Positions 13,767 to 15,093 of a stretch of DNA of 15,093 nt are shown in pieces (the stretch's first letter is position 1; each line of letters starts with the position of its first letter). Below the pieces are notes generated by a model. The model made no database searches. It was not told where the DNA came from and was given only the letters and a program-made list of their open reading frames with translations. The DNA lies in NCBI GenBank assembly GCA_016187325.1, contig JACPJY010000160.1, positions 1-15,093 on the forward strand, given 5' to 3'. A program made the position numbers and the translations under genes. The stretch comes from Rhodospirillales bacterium (GTDB lineage: Bacteria; Pseudomonadota; Alphaproteobacteria; Rhodospirillales; Casp-alpha2).

Positions 13767-15093
13767 CTAACGCAGCGGCCGGCCGTCGCAACCGACGCCG
13801 CGGGTGACGATGGTTTCGTCGCGGGTCGAGCAGGCGGCGTCGAAAGTCAATCCCGGCGTCAGCTTCTTCAGCAGCGGCTCGGTCACCCACCAGTGGCTGC
13901 CGCGGAATACCGCGCACGGCGCCGTCGCCAGCACGTGGACGAGGTCGGCCGGCCCGCGCCAGTCGCGCAACACCACCCGGCTCTGGTCCCACCAGTGCTC
14001 GAGCCAGTAGACGTTGGTCGGGCCCCGTTCGGCGAGCCGGCCCGCGAACCGCGAGCCGGTGACGTAGTCGCCGAGCAGCAGCGCGAACGCCGGGCTGGAG
14101 GCGGCATAGGAATAGACCCGCGCGCAGCGGGCGAAGCGCGCGTCGTCGGCGGCGAGCGCCCGCGCCCGCTCATCGGCGAGGCTACGAGTGAGCTTGACCA
14201 CCGCGAACCCTTGCGCCGCCACCAGCGCCGCCAGCAGCACCGCGATCCCGCGGTCGAGAGCGGCCCGGCCGCGTTCGGCCATCACCGCCGCCCACAGCCG
14301 CCAGGCGACGACGAATGCCAGCGCGCTCAGCATCAACGCCGGGATCATGTAGATGGCGTTCGGCTGCTTGGCGACCACCAGAACCTGCGCCAGTTGGGCC
14401 ACCACGGTGCCAGCCAGCAGCCGCACCTCCGACGCCGGCAGCGGCCGGCCGCGGCGTCGCCGCACCGCCGCCCAAGCCAGCGTCACCAGCGCGAGCGCCA
14501 GCGGCACATGGAATGCCGGTCGCGCCAGCAGCTTGGCGATGCTCTTCGGATACGTTGTCCAGGCGACGACGCCGGGCGCGTCGCCACCGTAGGCTCCGGC
14601 GCCCAGGCTGACCTTCGCCATCCAGGCGAAGAACACGTCGTAGGCGCCGATTGCCGGCAGGGTGAACACGACCAGGGAGACGAAGGCGGCGGCGCCGTAG
14701 AGCGCCATCGCGCGCCACGCCCCGGGCGCGTCGGCCAGCACGAACAGCGGCAGCACGAACACCGGCAGCGCGGTGATCTTGGTCGCCACCGCGAACCCGG
14801 CGATCGCCCCGAAGGCGACGGCGAATTGGCGGCGGTGATGCTCCAGCCGCCCCGGCTCAAGCGTCGCCACCGATAGTGCGATCAGCAGAAGCGTCGCCGT
14901 CACCAGCAGCGCTTCGGGCTTGACGTGATGGCCGTGTTTGACGATGACCGTCGACAGCAACGGCGCCATCTGCAGCATCCACGCCGGCGGCAGCGCGCCG
15001 AACGCGCGCCAGCCGGCCGCCCCGACCGCCAGCGCGCCGAAACCGGCGAAGACGACGAACGCGTTGCCGATCAGGCGCAGGTGCCGCTCCGGG
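13767..15093 (-). CDS. Polytopic membrane protein, probable GT-C (ArnT/PMT-like) glycosyltransferase, N-terminally truncated
   Basis: The frame is open past the right edge, so the start lies outside; 441 residues are visible. The visible N-terminal two-thirds hold many hydrophobic helices with loops such as VKHGHHVKPEALLV and FAWMAKVSLGAGAYGG, an arrangement like the PMT_2/glycosyltransferase-39 superfamily, which uses lipid-linked sugar donors on the periplasmic face. The last about 150 residues (from LTRSLADERARALAADD) are soluble, with GDYVTGSRFAG, NVYWLEHWWDQSRV and three cysteines (in CAVF, AACSTRD and VGCDG) that could form a disulfide. The catalytic acidic residues of GT-C enzymes sit near the N-terminus and cannot be checked. 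It ends 13 nt from the convergent GT2 stop. Class moderately supported; exact function unknown. Confidence 0.7.
   Translation of the reverse strand, partial: PERHLRLIGNAFVVFAGFGALAVGAAGWRAFGALPPAWMLQMAPLLSTVIVKHGHHVKPEALLVTATLLLIALSVATLEPGRLEHHRRQFAVAFGAIAGFAVATKITALPVFVLPLFVLADAPGAWRAMALYGAAAFVSLVVFTLPAIGAYDVFFAWMAKVSLGAGAYGGDAPGVVAWTTYPKSIAKLLARPAFHVPLALALVTLAWAAVRRRRGRPLPASEVRLLAGTVVAQLAQVLVVAKQPNAIYMIPALMLSALAFVVAWRLWAAVMAERGRAALDRGIAVLLAALVAAQGFAVVKLTRSLADERARALAADDARFARCARVYSYAASSPAFALLLGDYVTGSRFAGRLAERGPTNVYWLEHWWDQSRVVLRDWRGPADLVHVLATAPCAVFRGSHWWVTEPLLKKLTPGLTFDAACSTRDETIVTRGVGCDGRPLR

Overview
The window is high-GC, densely coding DNA from a bacterial chromosome. The gene content (dprA-topA-rnr, an S41 peptidase, rpmG, then pleD and divK on the opposite strand, and a Crp/Fnr regulator) points to an alphaproteobacterium, probably Rhodospirillales-like. 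PleD and DivK are the strongest markers, because this cell-cycle and c-di-GMP pair is characteristic of Alphaproteobacteria. Nothing looks plasmid-, phage- or transposon-derived, and I saw no rRNA, tRNA, IS element or CRISPR array.

Layout. At 1-1276 is the C-terminal part of a DHA2-type MFS efflux permease cut by the window edge. At 1411-7304 is a tight co-directional DNA/RNA-processing run: dprA, topA 10 nt later, and rnr, whose TTG start overlaps the topA stop. The rnr gene is broken: about 50 codons of the RNB catalytic domain are missing and the reading frame changes at about 6480. After a structured GC-rich spacer comes a lipoprotein-like S41 (CtpA-type) peptidase (7393-8958), then rpmG (9083-9250) with its own sigma70-like promoter and a perfect-stem terminator. 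On the minus strand follow divK (10858-11223) and pleD (9415-10821), reading divK to pleD. The 601-nt gap 11224-11824 holds a candidate 31-37 aa membrane microprotein gene and a perfect TGTGA-N6-TCACA box. Next are a Crp/Fnr regulator (minus), a divergent GT2 glycosyltransferase with two C-terminal membrane helices (plus), and a convergent, partial, polytopic GT-C-like membrane protein (minus) running off the right edge.

How the genes fit. dprA/topA/rnr concern DNA uptake and recombination, supercoiling and RNA decay. DivK and PleD form a two-component pair controlling cell-cycle progression and c-di-GMP. The GT2 and GT-C proteins suggest a lipid-linked sugar pathway for envelope glycosylation (inference). 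The most notable points are the deletion in rnr, and a possible local regulatory unit: the Crp-like protein has the same key recognition-helix residues as E. coli CRP, and a consensus CRP box lies between its gene and an unannotated small membrane ORF. I do not see a clearly new multi-gene system here; most of the window is conserved housekeeping DNA.
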